A stretch of DNA of 64,000 bases. It comes from Bog-950 sp964631835. Its GTDB lineage: Bacteria; Bacteroidota; Bacteroidia; Chitinophagales; LD1. Under the pieces are notes generated by a model, which was not told the origin of the DNA, did no database searches, and was given only the letters and a program-made list of their open reading frames with translations. The stretch spans positions 1 to 64,000 of the forward strand of contig CAZWAD010000008.1 of assembly GCA_964631835.1 (NCBI GenBank), given 5' to 3'. A program made the translations under genes and the position numbers. Positions 51,393-61,084 of this stretch are shown piece after piece. Each line of letters starts with the position of its first letter. Positions within the stretch are counted from its first letter, which is position 1.

Positions 51393-54293
51393 ATGACAAA
51401 AAAGCAAAGTAAAAGTAAGGGGAAAGAAAAATTGCCTGCAGCAGGCTCTATTTTTTCTCGTAATCTGCTATCCTTGATTATTTTTTGCTTCGGCTTTTTA
51501 CTCTATGCTAATACAATTTCACATGGATATAATCTGGACGATGAGCTGGTAACCCGAAACCATAAACTGACTTCGCAGGGAATAAAGGCCATTCCCCTGA
51601 TTTTTACATCTCACTATTATAGCGATAATATGGGATACGCTTATGAGTACCGGCCTATAGTACATGTTTCATTTGCAATTGAACACCAATTTCTAGGCGA
51701 AAATCCTCACTGGAGTCATTTTATAAACACCTCTTTGTATGCCTGCATGTGTTTGTTGCTTTTGATTCTTTTGAAAACGTTGTTTGGTAATGAAAACTCC
51801 CTCTTTTGCTTTTTGGCAACATTGCTTTTTACGGCACATCCCGTTCATACAGAAGTTGTAGCAAGTATTAAAAACCGCGATGAGATACTTGCACTTATTT
51901 TTTCTATGGCTGCATGGCTGGTTATTTCAAGATATGCACAAAAAAACTTTTGGTTAGGTATATTGCTAGCTGGCGGGTTATTTTTTTTAGCCCTTTTATC
52001 AAAAATTACAGTGTTAGCTTTTGCCATTATTATTCCTGTTAGTTTACACTTTTTTAATAACCTGTCAGTGCCCCGGGTTTTTATCACTTCAGTCGCTCTG
52101 TTTTTTCCAGTAAGTTTTTTTATAAACCTGACGCCTAATGAACTTGGCTTGTTATCGCTTTTGACTTTTGTATCTCTGTATTCCATCTACGTTACAGATT
52201 TATTATTCAGGTATATAAAAACTGGAGGTAGCGGTTCTTTTAGTTTGAAGCAGAAAGGGGAATTTTTTTTAATGAAGTATGTTTTCCCGTTTAATCTTAA
52301 ATTTTTCCGGCAGTTTATTTATTATCTGGTAATTCCTCTGCTTTATTTAAGCAGCATTTTTATTTTAATTGATACAAGCAAGTATGGTTTTTTTCTGGCG
52401 ATAAGTGGCGCTCTTTTTCTGTTTAGCATTCGAAGTGAGGGCAATCTTAAATGGATTCTCTTGCTTGTATTTCAACTGTCTTTATGGGTAATGTTTTACC
52501 TGATCAGTCCGAAATTTGTCTATGTAATTTTTTTATTATGGACTTACCTTTCTTTTTTGTATGTAAAAAATGAATCAATAAAAGAGAAGATTATTTTATC
52601 CGGCTTGCTGGTAATTTCTTTGCCGCTAGCCGTACTAAACGCAGAAAAATTTTATGAATTCGAATTAAGCCTACTATTTTTTATAATTACATTAACTCCC
52701 TACTTTAAAAAATTTTTATATAAAACAGGGAAAGCGGGTGTATACCTGCTTGCATTTTTATTGCTTGACAACGTGATAACAGCCTGCTTGGATTTAACAT
52801 CAGGAAACGCTTTACAAACTTCTTATATTGTTAAAACTGTGGTTTTACTGTATGTATTACTTGCTTTCTATCCAAGAAAGCTATCCATAAAACACTCCTG
52901 GGTATTCGCTGTTGTAGGGGTTACTTATTGCCTTTTTTGTTTTTTAGTTACTCCTGAAAATGAGTTGAATCTTTGGCGCGCCAAAGAGGTTCAGTTGCTA
53001 GTTCTAGATGATATTCTTCCAAAGTCGTACCCTTTTTCTGAAACAGATAAGGTTCAACCATCAGATCCAGCCGAGAATAGAGATGAAAAATTTGCAGATG
53101 GGCAGCGAAGTCTTTTGGAGAATGTGATTGGAAAAACTACCGACCGTCCTTTAGATTTTGTGGAGAATCCCATACGATACGATTCGCCCTTACAAGTAAA
53201 AATTGCTTCAGCTTTTGATATTGGTTTTCGCTACTTTAAATTGCTTATTGTACCGCACCCCTTGTCTTTTTATTATGGATATAAAGAAATTCATGAGGTT
53301 AATTTTACCGACCCGAAAGTAATAGGAGGCATTTTACTCTATTCTCTACTTTTTATTTTTGGTTTATACTGTCTTTGGCAAAGAAAGTTTATACCTCTTT
53401 TAGGAACGGTAATTTATCTGGTTTCCATAGCTTCGTTTTCGAATATCTTCAGGGCTGTTCCAGGTATGATGGCTGACCGTTATTTATTGATACCTTCAAT
53501 CGGGTTTTGTATTCTTCTGGTCTATGTCATGTTTCGTTTTTTAAAAGTTACAAATTACCTGCACTTTTCACAGCTTCCAGCACCGGTACGTTATGTTTTT
53601 ATATTTTTCTTAGTCATTTACAGTACACTCACTGTTTCGAGAAATGCCGACTGGATAGATGACAATACAATTTTCAGCAACGATATAAAGCACGTGGAGC
53701 AATCTGCCCAGGCTCATCATCTTCTGGCGCTTAACCTTCGCGCTAAAGCAGCGGAACTGAAAGGTAATCAGGAAGAAAAGAGCAAATTAGTGGAGCAATC
53801 TAATTTCCATTTTAAGAAAGCACTCGACATTTATCCGCAATTTTTTAATGTTAGTTATAGCCTGGGTTTAATTTATTCTTCTATGAATCAGCCCGACAGT
53901 GCTTTAAAGTATTTCGGACAGGCTTCTGAAGCTGACACTAACTTTATGGAAGTTCACCTGAAGATGGGTGAAATACTTTTTAATAAGCGCGAATACCCCG
54001 AAGCCGCTGCACACTGGCAGAAAGTAATTGATAAGCGGCCTTTAGACTATCGCGGATACGATAAACTCAGCTATCTTTATTTTATATTGGGTAATTACGA
54101 ACGTGCCATAGAATTAAACCGCCTGGCTATAGAAAAAATACCCGAACGCCCCGAACCTGTAGTTAACCTCGGAAGAACTTACCTGGGTATTAAGCAAATT
54201 GACAGCGCCCGGTTTTATTTTGAAAAGGCACTCCAGATAGACTCAGGGAATATGCTCGTGAAGCAGCTTTTGAAGCAGACGAAAGGGGAATGA
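51393..54293 (+). CDS. TMTC-like GT-C membrane protein with C-terminal TPRs
   Basis: The 966-residue protein has about fourteen membrane helices (residues 25-760) and a C-terminal TPR array (about 775-965: FHFKKALDIYPQFFNVSYSL, YLGIKQIDSARFYFEKALQI). The N-terminal loop SHGYNLDDELVTRNHKL carries the DD...N motif, and HPVHTEVVASIKNRDEILAL the second conserved block with an acidic pair. This is the layout of TMTC O-mannosyltransferases. A central insert (about 540-600) is unusual. It is probably the protein- or glycan-modifying transferase of the operon. ATG 51393 was chosen over GTG 51372. Confidence 0.82.
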   Translation: MTKKQSKSKGKEKLPAAGSIFSRNLLSLIIFCFGFLLYANTISHGYNLDDELVTRNHKLTSQGIKAIPLIFTSHYYSDNMGYAYEYRPIVHVSFAIEHQFLGENPHWSHFINTSLYACMCLLLLILLKTLFGNENSLFCFLATLLFTAHPVHTEVVASIKNRDEILALIFSMAAWLVISRYAQKNFWLGILLAGGLFFLALLSKITVLAFAIIIPVSLHFFNNLSVPRVFITSVALFFPVSFFINLTPNELGLLSLLTFVSLYSIYVTDLLFRYIKTGGSGSFSLKQKGEFFLMKYVFPFNLKFFRQFIYYLVIPLLYLSSIFILIDTSKYGFFLAISGALFLFSIRSEGNLKWILLLVFQLSLWVMFYLISPKFVYVIFLLWTYLSFLYVKNESIKEKIILSGLLVISLPLAVLNAEKFYEFELSLLFFIITLTPYFKKFLYKTGKAGVYLLAFLLLDNVITACLDLTSGNALQTSYIVKTVVLLYVLLAFYPRKLSIKHSWVFAVVGVTYCLFCFLVTPENELNLWRAKEVQLLVLDDILPKSYPFSETDKVQPSDPAENRDEKFADGQRSLLENVIGKTTDRPLDFVENPIRYDSPLQVKIASAFDIGFRYFKLLIVPHPLSFYYGYKEIHEVNFTDPKVIGGILLYSLLFIFGLYCLWQRKFIPLLGTVIYLVSIASFSNIFRAVPGMMADRYLLIPSIGFCILLVYVMFRFLKVTNYLHFSQLPAPVRYVFIFFLVIYSTLTVSRNADWIDDNTIFSNDIKHVEQSAQAHHLLALNLRAKAAELKGNQEEKSKLVEQSNFHFKKALDIYPQFFNVSYSLGLIYSSMNQPDSALKYFGQASEADTNFMEVHLKMGEILFNKREYPEAAAHWQKVIDKRPLDYRGYDKLSYLYFILGNYERAIELNRLAIEKIPERPEPVVNLGRTYLGIKQIDSARFYFEKALQIDSGNMLVKQLLKQTKGE

Positions 54294-54430
54294 TTCAGTA
54301 AGCCTGAGCAAATAATTTCCAAAGCAGAAATTTTGTTTTAACTCTGTTACTGGATGTTTATAGTAAGATGTGAAGTAAATTTTCGGGGAGTTGTTTAGTA
54401 AACAAATAATTAGCTATCTTTCTTTGTGTG

Positions 54431-56326
54431 ATGAAGTGGAAACTCTGTTTGGCTTTAACTTTATGGTTACTGACATTTGTGGATATAATTCTGCTTTGGG
54501 TAACAAGTTACAATTTCCCTTATCGCTTCTTGTTTGAATCACCTGTTTCAGTATTCCGGAACATGTTCCCGCGTTTTTTTTGGTTGGTGTTTGTTTTTGT
54601 AAAGTTTCATCCCTTCGTTCTGATTGCCCTCTCGGTTAGTCTGGGTTTTTATTGCCGAAAGTTTTTAAAATGGTTTTTTGATGAGGAACCCCAAACTTCC
54701 CAACTGAATCCGGACGAACAAGAGATTCCGCGAGTAGCCCTGTTTTTTAAAAACTTGTTCCGCAGTTTAGCCGATTCCATTGGCAGCGAAAATCATAAGC
54801 CGAAATTACTTTTATTGTTTTTACTGGCTCTTTGCGTACGCCTTGTATTTTTATCTTTAAGTGATAACTATTTCAACGGAGACTCAGGAGCACGGTTGTA
54901 TAAGTCCTATTTTTGGGCATTTAAACCAAAATTATTTAGTGGGTTCGATTGGCTGCCTATGCAATTCTATATGCTCGGGAGCATAATCTGGATTACAGGC
55001 GATGTGGTGTGGTCACCTCGTGTATTTACCTTGCTTCTTGGCGCCTTATCTGTTGTACCATTTTATTTCTTGGTGCAGCATATCTGGGGAACCTTTAATG
55101 CAGGGCTCTCTTCTATATTCTTTGCCTTACGTCCCATTCATATAAAGCTAAGCGTAATTACAATGTCGGAAGTTCCTTTTCTGTTTTTGATGATAATGGC
55201 AGCCTTTTATTTTTTCAAATACATGAAAGATACTTCAAGCCGGAGAAATATGTATTTGACGGTATTTTATTTGTCCTGTGCCGGAATGATGAGAATGGAA
55301 GCATGGGTGTATTCCGCGCTATTCACCATTGTCCTGTTCATAAACGGAAATTCTCTCACTACTGTGGCGAAGTTTTTAAGCCGGATATCCATAGTTCCTC
55401 TGTTTGTTATTATCCTGTCGTGGTTAAGTACAGGAGACCCGTTTAGAAGTATTAATTACAGCGACTTTGAAGTAACCCAATGGTTCCTGGAGTATCCTAT
55501 GCTGGCTGAAGGCAACTTAACTCGTTCGCTTGAAAATTCGTTTACTTACTTCTCAAGGTTTTTTATTCCATTAGGGATATTTCTGTCACTAACTAACCGA
55601 AAATCAAATTTTTTCCTGCTCATCTTTTTAATCCCCTTTCTGCTTACCGTTTACAAGATGTTCAATCTTACTCTTACCGGCCAGGAAAGGTATTTTACAA
55701 CTGCTATTGTACTTAGTTTGCCCTTCTATTTTGTGGCCATTGAACGGATAGCAGGTTTATTTACAGCTTCATCTTATTTTAAATTTTTATTGGCTGTTGC
55801 GTTTGCAGTAGCGGGGGTGGCTCAAAAAGCAAAGCCTCATCTTGGAGACCAGCTCATGTATATGGATTTAGGTAAGTTCCGCGAAGGATTTACCGAAAGC
55901 GCCTTATGGGCGCGTGATAGCCTTCCGCACGGAGCAAAGCTGTTTGTCAGTGGTAAAAATGTTTCGGAGTACAATTGGATTGTTTACAGCCATTCTATTA
56001 TTAGTGAATGTATGTCTCCGGAAGAAAGCAAAGTTTTTTTCACCAAAAGAAGATCTGCCAGGGTTAAAAAGTATTACCCGAAGCATGAGGTTCTTTTGGA
56101 TGTAAAACGCAACTGGCTGAAATCAAAACATAATGTTGAGGATCTTTTACTTTGTCTCCAAAATAAAAGCATTAGTTATCTGATCATTTTAGCCGGGGGG
56201 CGTCTTGATGAAGATTTACAATTTAAAAAGAACATTGAGTTCTGGAAGGGATATCAGTTTATATTGCTGAAAAACTTTCACGGAAATATGATTTACCGTA
56301 TAGAATATCAATCCCAAGCCCCGTGA
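54431..56326 (+). CDS. family 39-like glycosyltransferase, membrane-spanning
   Basis: The 631-residue protein has two helices before a cytoplasmic linker, then the GT39/ArnT-like core: YFNGDSGARLYKSYFWA with the catalytic-type Asp, LPMQFYMLGSIIW, SPRVFTLLLGALSVVPFY and ITMSEVPFLFL. About ten helices are predicted in all, with a soluble C-terminal domain of some 130 residues. It would use a polyprenyl-phosphate sugar at the periplasmic face. It lies 137 bp after the previous gene; a weak -7 box (TATCTTTC) is at 54415-54422. The stop overlaps the next start by 4 bp. Confidence 0.85.
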   Translation: MKWKLCLALTLWLLTFVDIILLWVTSYNFPYRFLFESPVSVFRNMFPRFFWLVFVFVKFHPFVLIALSVSLGFYCRKFLKWFFDEEPQTSQLNPDEQEIPRVALFFKNLFRSLADSIGSENHKPKLLLLFLLALCVRLVFLSLSDNYFNGDSGARLYKSYFWAFKPKLFSGFDWLPMQFYMLGSIIWITGDVVWSPRVFTLLLGALSVVPFYFLVQHIWGTFNAGLSSIFFALRPIHIKLSVITMSEVPFLFLMIMAAFYFFKYMKDTSSRRNMYLTVFYLSCAGMMRMEAWVYSALFTIVLFINGNSLTTVAKFLSRISIVPLFVIILSWLSTGDPFRSINYSDFEVTQWFLEYPMLAEGNLTRSLENSFTYFSRFFIPLGIFLSLTNRKSNFFLLIFLIPFLLTVYKMFNLTLTGQERYFTTAIVLSLPFYFVAIERIAGLFTASSYFKFLLAVAFAVAGVAQKAKPHLGDQLMYMDLGKFREGFTESALWARDSLPHGAKLFVSGKNVSEYNWIVYSHSIISECMSPEESKVFFTKRRSARVKKYYPKHEVLLDVKRNWLKSKHNVEDLLLCLQNKSISYLIILAGGRLDEDLQFKKNIEFWKGYQFILLKNFHGNMIYRIEYQSQAP

Positions 56327-57363
56327 AACGAAACATTATCCTCGCTGCTATCAGCATTACGCTTACGGTTGTATTAGCCGAAATAGTTTTGAAAAGGATG
56401 AATGTACTTGGAGATACCTACCCTAACTCATCTTACTGGTATAAAACGAAATGGATGGAAATGCACCGCCAAACTGCCGGAGAGCAGTTTTCCTATTCTA
56501 TTGATGAATTTAGCCCCGATTACGGATGGAAACTAAAACCCAATCTGAAAAGGGAACCTTTTGACGGATATGTGGTGTCGTCTGATTCATCCGGGTTGAG
56601 AAGTGTAAGCAGTTCGCCCCGTGCTGATACTCTTCCCCGCTTCTTGTTTATTGGCGACTCTTTTACGTTTGGCGAATGTGTTGATGATTCACTTTCATTC
56701 CCTGCATTTGTTCAACAAATGATGACAGGAGTAAAAGTGCTTAATATGGGAGTTCACGGCTGGGGAAACGACCAAATGCTGATGTGCCTTAAAAGAGAAG
56801 GGCAAAGCTACCATCCCGATATTGTAGTTGTAGGATGTATGAACGATGATTTGAACCGGATAAATTTATGGTTTCGTGATTACGCAAAGCCATACTATGA
56901 AATTGGTGGCAGCGATTCTCTGGTATTATGCGGAGCTCCGGTTCTCTCGCCTAAGGAACTTCTTACCAAGGGGCAATTCAAGCTGCTTGATTTGCTTTTA
57001 GCACAGTATGAAATCAGGTTTAGCAGCCACTCGTCATCCGAAAAAGATAAACTTGCTGCGGCAATTATGCGCGAAACAGTTCTTACCATAAAAGGAATGA
57101 ATGCAATACCGGTTTTCGTGTATCTCCCTTGGGTAGAAGAAGCAACGAGTGGAAAATCAATGCCTGATAAAGCATTCTTGAAAGCTATTTCCGACAGCAG
57201 TGTTATCTGGATTGACCCAACCCTCCGGATTTCACAAAGACTGACAGGCACGCAACTTGAAAAGGGGAAAAATTTCTCCTGCCATTACACACCTTTAATA
57301 AACCAAATTATAGCCGAATGCATTGTAGATGCGTTGAGCAAAGAAACCCGGATTAAAAACTAA
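56323..57363 (+). CDS. SGNH/GDSL-type hydrolase-like protein
   Basis: The 346-residue protein has an N-terminal signal-anchor helix (NIILAAISITLTVVLAEIVL) and a soluble SGNH-like domain. Block I is FLFIGDSFTFGE with the nucleophile Ser; GVHGWGNDQM holds a block-II Gly and an Asn; a C-terminal His lies in CHYTPLINQI. Such proteins add or remove acyl groups on envelope glycans. The start is GTG at 56323, in a GTGA overlap with the preceding stop, so the pair is coupled. Acetyl-transfer activity on the glycan made by the neighbours is a reasonable guess. Confidence 0.82.
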   Translation: MKRNIILAAISITLTVVLAEIVLKRMNVLGDTYPNSSYWYKTKWMEMHRQTAGEQFSYSIDEFSPDYGWKLKPNLKREPFDGYVVSSDSSGLRSVSSSPRADTLPRFLFIGDSFTFGECVDDSLSFPAFVQQMMTGVKVLNMGVHGWGNDQMLMCLKREGQSYHPDIVVVGCMNDDLNRINLWFRDYAKPYYEIGGSDSLVLCGAPVLSPKELLTKGQFKLLDLLLAQYEIRFSSHSSSEKDKLAAAIMRETVLTIKGMNAIPVFVYLPWVEEATSGKSMPDKAFLKAISDSSVIWIDPTLRISQRLTGTQLEKGKNFSCHYTPLINQIIAECIVDALSKETRIKN

Positions 57364-58060
57364 ATTTTGGTTTGCTTTTTAACTCGCTTAGATAAATTCT
57401 GAGGGAAACTATTTCTTTGAGCACATCCCAAAATTTCCAGATGGAATACTTACTGGTTCCGTAAAAGCGTGACCGGTGATTTACAGGGAACTGAATAAAG
57501 GATGTTTCGCTTTTTTCTATCAGCAAATTGATGTAACGGTGATAGTTTTTAAAATACGGCAGGTCAATCAACAGGCTGCGTTTGCAAACCCGAAGGGTAC
57601 AGCCCAAATCAATAATCTGCGAGTTAAACACGTGCCTGAAAAGTGTGTTACCGGCAAATGAGCTCAGGCGTTTAATAAAACAGTCTTTACGGATAACCCG
57701 GTAGCCGAATACGGCATCATGGTGTCTCATTAACTGAAGCATTTCCGGAAAATGTTCGGATGTATATTGTAAATCAGCATCTATCAAGGCTACCCAATAG
57801 CCGGCTGAGTGCTCTATCCCTGCTTTTATGGCATAGCTCTGGCCCAAATTTGCTTCTAAAAGAATCTGCTTTGCACAGTTGAATTCCGAGGTTATACCGG
57901 TGAGGATTTCGGTGGAACCATCCGTAGAACCGTCATTTACAAAAATGATTTCGTACCGTAAATGGCTGTTGCTGATAACAGATTGAAGTTCACAGAATAA
58001 CTGCCTTAGGTTTTCGCGTTCATTGTAAACGGGTATTACAATACTTAGTTCAGGTTTCAT
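57353..58060 (-). CDS. DPM1-like family 2 glycosyltransferase
   Basis: The 235-residue protein is a compact GT2 enzyme (LSIVIPVYNERENLRQLF, FVNDGSTDGSTEIL, LIDADLQYTSEHFPEM), like dolichol-phosphate mannosyltransferase. No C-terminal membrane helix is present. It would load a sugar on polyprenyl phosphate at the cytoplasmic face. It overlaps the asparagine synthetase gene by 11 bp and the convergent SGNH gene by 11 bp. Confidence 0.9.
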   Translation of the reverse strand: MKPELSIVIPVYNERENLRQLFCELQSVISNSHLRYEIIFVNDGSTDGSTEILTGITSEFNCAKQILLEANLGQSYAIKAGIEHSAGYWVALIDADLQYTSEHFPEMLQLMRHHDAVFGYRVIRKDCFIKRLSSFAGNTLFRHVFNSQIIDLGCTLRVCKRSLLIDLPYFKNYHRYINLLIEKSETSFIQFPVNHRSRFYGTSKYSIWKFWDVLKEIVSLRIYLSELKSKPKFSF

Positions 58061-60020
58061 AAACAGGGCTCAGGTTTTTGTGAGTAAAAAATTTGGTTTC
58101 CGGACGTAGGTATTTTCGGTAATCACTGCTTTCAATAAACAACTCAAACCAGATAATAAACATCATTACACTCCAGAGCGCTCTCCCGTTGTCGCGTTTG
58201 CGCGCTAAGTGTTCAAGCCATATTTTTTCTACTTCAGTCCAAACAAGTAACCCGGTTTTTTCCACCGATTTTTTGTTCAAATATTTTTCTGCTAAAGGTT
58301 TTAATTTGTTAGTCAGCCATATAGAGTGAGGCATTTCAAGCCCGAAACTCGGCCGGCTCACAATTTCATCAGGCATCCATCCGCGCATCGCTTCTTTTTC
58401 AATCCATCGCGTTTTAAATCCTTTGATGCGGTATCTGGCAGGAAGCTTGGAAACGTAGTCGAAAAGTATCTTATCCATCATCGGAAAACGCGACTCAATA
58501 GAATGTGCTAAAAACATCCGGTCATTTTTTACCATCAGGTCATCTATGAAAAAATGCCGCATATCTATCAGCGAAATTTTGTTCAACCCGTTGTCGAAGT
58601 CGTTCGAGTTCCACAAGTCGCGGAAATAGTAGGCGGTTGATTTGAACCGGCCGGACCCGCGGAAAATTTTCTGCTTGTCCGAATCTTTAAAAGTATGCCG
58701 CCAGTACATGTGAGCGTCAGGAGCTTCTAATTCCGCACCTTCCGTAAACCTTTTGAGTTTAAAATCGAAACTGAGTTTGCTATAATTTGTTGGAAGCAGA
58801 TGAGCGAATGCGTAAACTGCTTTTCGTGCTATTGCAGGGGCTACGTTTCTGTATAGCTCACGCATCTTCCATGCCTTATGGGTATCATAAGCGTTAAACA
58901 TTTCATCACCGCCTTCGCCACTCAGTAAAACGCGCACATATTTGGAAGCTTCTTTTGCCAACACCCAACTTGGAATACAGGCCCCATTGGCACTTGGCTC
59001 GTCAAGGTAAGCCATGTGTTCTACAAGCGCTTGCTCTACCTCTTCAGCGCCTACGAGAACTTCGTGATGAATGCTCCCCGCAAACTGGCTCATGATTCGC
59101 TGGTACTTTGACTCATCAAAACTCGATTCACCCATTTTTATACTGAACGTGTGCATCTGTTTGCTTTTGCCAAGTTTCTTTGCCAGGGCAAGCATTGAAC
59201 TTGTGTCTATTCCACCACTTAGCGTCATGCCTAGAGGGGCATCACTAATTAAATTTCTTCTGACCGAGTCAAGCATTAACTCGTGTACTTTCTGTGTTGC
59301 TTCTTCTTCGCTTATTTCAAAATGCTGCTCATAATTAATTCGGTGGTAATCGCGGAACGAGTAGTTTCCTTCGTTTAAATCTGCCTCGAGCATTTCACCG
59401 CAGCGGAGTTCCCTGATTTGAGTATAAGGGGTTAACCGGTGTGGAATGTAAGCCAGTGTGAAGTAATGGTAGATGGCTTCTTCGTTAACTTCCTTTTTAA
59501 AATCCGGCACATTTAGAAGCGCCTTTATTTCGGAAGCGAAATAAATTTTATCGTGCTGAATGGTATAAAATACAGGGTTGATACCAAAAAAATCGCGCAC
59601 CAGGAACACTTTTTGCCTGCGATTGTCATAAAGGCAAAAAGCAAACATACCGCTGAGTTCATGAATAAACTCAATGCCCCTTTCTTCGTACAGATGTACC
59701 AGTACTTCGGTATCGGTAGAACTTTTAAACGGGTATTTGCTTTGCAGTTTATATTTGTCACTCAGCTCGCGGAAGTTAGAGACCTCACCATTGAAAGTTA
59801 TCCAGATACTTCCATCGTGGTTGCTTAAAGGCATATTGCCTTTTTCAGATAAATCGATAATATTTAACCGGGCGCTACCTAAAACACAGCGGTCGAAAAA
59901 TTTTACCGTTTGACTATCGGGCCCACGGTGTTTGATAGTTTGGATAAAACGGCCTGTAAGGTCGGCATCGGTACCTTCTAAGTCATCACCAACTGAAATT
60001 ACTCCGGCTATTCCACACAT
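58050..60020 (-). CDS. asnB: glutamine-hydrolysing asparagine synthetase
   Basis: The 656-residue enzyme has an N-terminal Ntn glutaminase domain (MCGIAG, Cys2 nucleophile; NGEVSNF) and a C-terminal ATP-pyrophosphatase domain with SGGIDTSSMLALA, where the usual SGGxDSS is SGGIDTS. LLSGEGGDEMFNAYDTH and IESRFPMMD are further landmarks. AsnB paralogues in envelope and natural-product clusters often amidate carboxyl groups other than Asp, so its true acceptor is open. The gene is cotranscribed with the GT2 at 57353. Confidence 0.92.
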   Translation of the reverse strand: MCGIAGVISVGDDLEGTDADLTGRFIQTIKHRGPDSQTVKFFDRCVLGSARLNIIDLSEKGNMPLSNHDGSIWITFNGEVSNFRELSDKYKLQSKYPFKSSTDTEVLVHLYEERGIEFIHELSGMFAFCLYDNRRQKVFLVRDFFGINPVFYTIQHDKIYFASEIKALLNVPDFKKEVNEEAIYHYFTLAYIPHRLTPYTQIRELRCGEMLEADLNEGNYSFRDYHRINYEQHFEISEEEATQKVHELMLDSVRRNLISDAPLGMTLSGGIDTSSMLALAKKLGKSKQMHTFSIKMGESSFDESKYQRIMSQFAGSIHHEVLVGAEEVEQALVEHMAYLDEPSANGACIPSWVLAKEASKYVRVLLSGEGGDEMFNAYDTHKAWKMRELYRNVAPAIARKAVYAFAHLLPTNYSKLSFDFKLKRFTEGAELEAPDAHMYWRHTFKDSDKQKIFRGSGRFKSTAYYFRDLWNSNDFDNGLNKISLIDMRHFFIDDLMVKNDRMFLAHSIESRFPMMDKILFDYVSKLPARYRIKGFKTRWIEKEAMRGWMPDEIVSRPSFGLEMPHSIWLTNKLKPLAEKYLNKKSVEKTGLLVWTEVEKIWLEHLARKRDNGRALWSVMMFIIWFELFIESSDYRKYLRPETKFFTHKNLSPVYET

Positions 60021-60138
60021 AATTCTTCGTCCTGAATTTTTTTCAGCATGATGTTTGGTAGCGCAATCTAATAATTATTTAATAAATCTAATTATTTTCC
60101 AATAATTCACAGATTTGTGTTTGTGTTATATTAGCTTT

Positions 60139-60966
60139 ATGAGGCAGAAGTTTGGCGAGAACTTTCAAGATAACTTGTTAAAGTATTATGATGAGGCCTC
60201 GCTTGAAGAATCGAAAAAATTTTTGACTGAGTATCTGGAATGTAACGGGCTTGAAGGCATTAATTTTTTAGATGCCGGTTGCGGAAGCGGAGCATTTTCA
60301 CTGGCAGCGCTTCAGTTGGGAGCAATAGTTACTTCATTCGACATTGACCGGGTTTGTTTGGAAAATGTACAAGCCATGCTCGAAAGATTTAAAGGCGATA
60401 AAGACAGAATTCAAATTAAACAGGGAAGTATTCTTGATGGTGAATTCCTAAACTCACTGGGAACTTTTGATGTGGTACTCTGCTGGGGAGTGGCTCACCA
60501 TTGCGGTGATATGTGGAGAAGTATTGATTTAATAAGCAAAAGGGTAAAGCCCGATGGCCTGATTCATCTGGGTATTTACAACCATGCAGACGGGTGGGGT
60601 TTTTATCCTGACGGCAGATTCGGACCTTCCTCTTTTTGGCGAAAGGTGAAGAGATTTTACGTTTCCATGCCCGGGTTGTTTCAACATATTTTTGAAACAG
60701 CCTGTGTAGCAGGTATATCCGTTGTTTACCTGCTTTCATTCAATAACCCTGTTAAGAAACTTAAATCAAACGAACGAAGGGGAATGAACTGGCAGTCGGA
60801 TTTAAAGGACTGGTTGCTTGGTTATCCGTATGAATCTGCCACCCCAGGGGAAGTTTTTGAGTTTATGAAAAAACGCGGATTTGCTCTTCGGAAAATGAAT
60901 ACAAATAACGGCCTGCTGACAAATAATTTTGTTTTTGTGAAAACTTCTTTACAACGGGGTTTTTAA
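60139..60966 (+). CDS. class I SAM-dependent methyltransferase
   Basis: The 275-residue protein has the SAM-binding motif FLDAGCGSGAFSLAAL (about 43-58), the acidic SFDID and the motif-IV-like VVLCWGVAHHCGDM. It resembles UbiG/Coq3-like small-molecule methyltransferases, and the C-terminal part (KRFYVSMPGLFQHIFETACV) is more hydrophobic and variable. The substrate is not predictable. ATG at 60139 was chosen; the earlier TTG 60115 adds a Cys-rich stretch not typical of the family. It is divergent from asnB. Confidence 0.85.
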   Translation: MRQKFGENFQDNLLKYYDEASLEESKKFLTEYLECNGLEGINFLDAGCGSGAFSLAALQLGAIVTSFDIDRVCLENVQAMLERFKGDKDRIQIKQGSILDGEFLNSLGTFDVVLCWGVAHHCGDMWRSIDLISKRVKPDGLIHLGIYNHADGWGFYPDGRFGPSSFWRKVKRFYVSMPGLFQHIFETACVAGISVVYLLSFNNPVKKLKSNERRGMNWQSDLKDWLLGYPYESATPGEVFEFMKKRGFALRKMNTNNGLLTNNFVFVKTSLQRGF

Positions 60967-61084
60967 GGTGTTAAAAAACTTATCTCTTAGCCGGCCACAT
61001 TTAGAAGATTGAGCCTGAGTGTAATCACCCGTGCAAGAATGAGGAAGCCTTTATATTTAGCACCAATAAAATTTTAGCCCTGTT

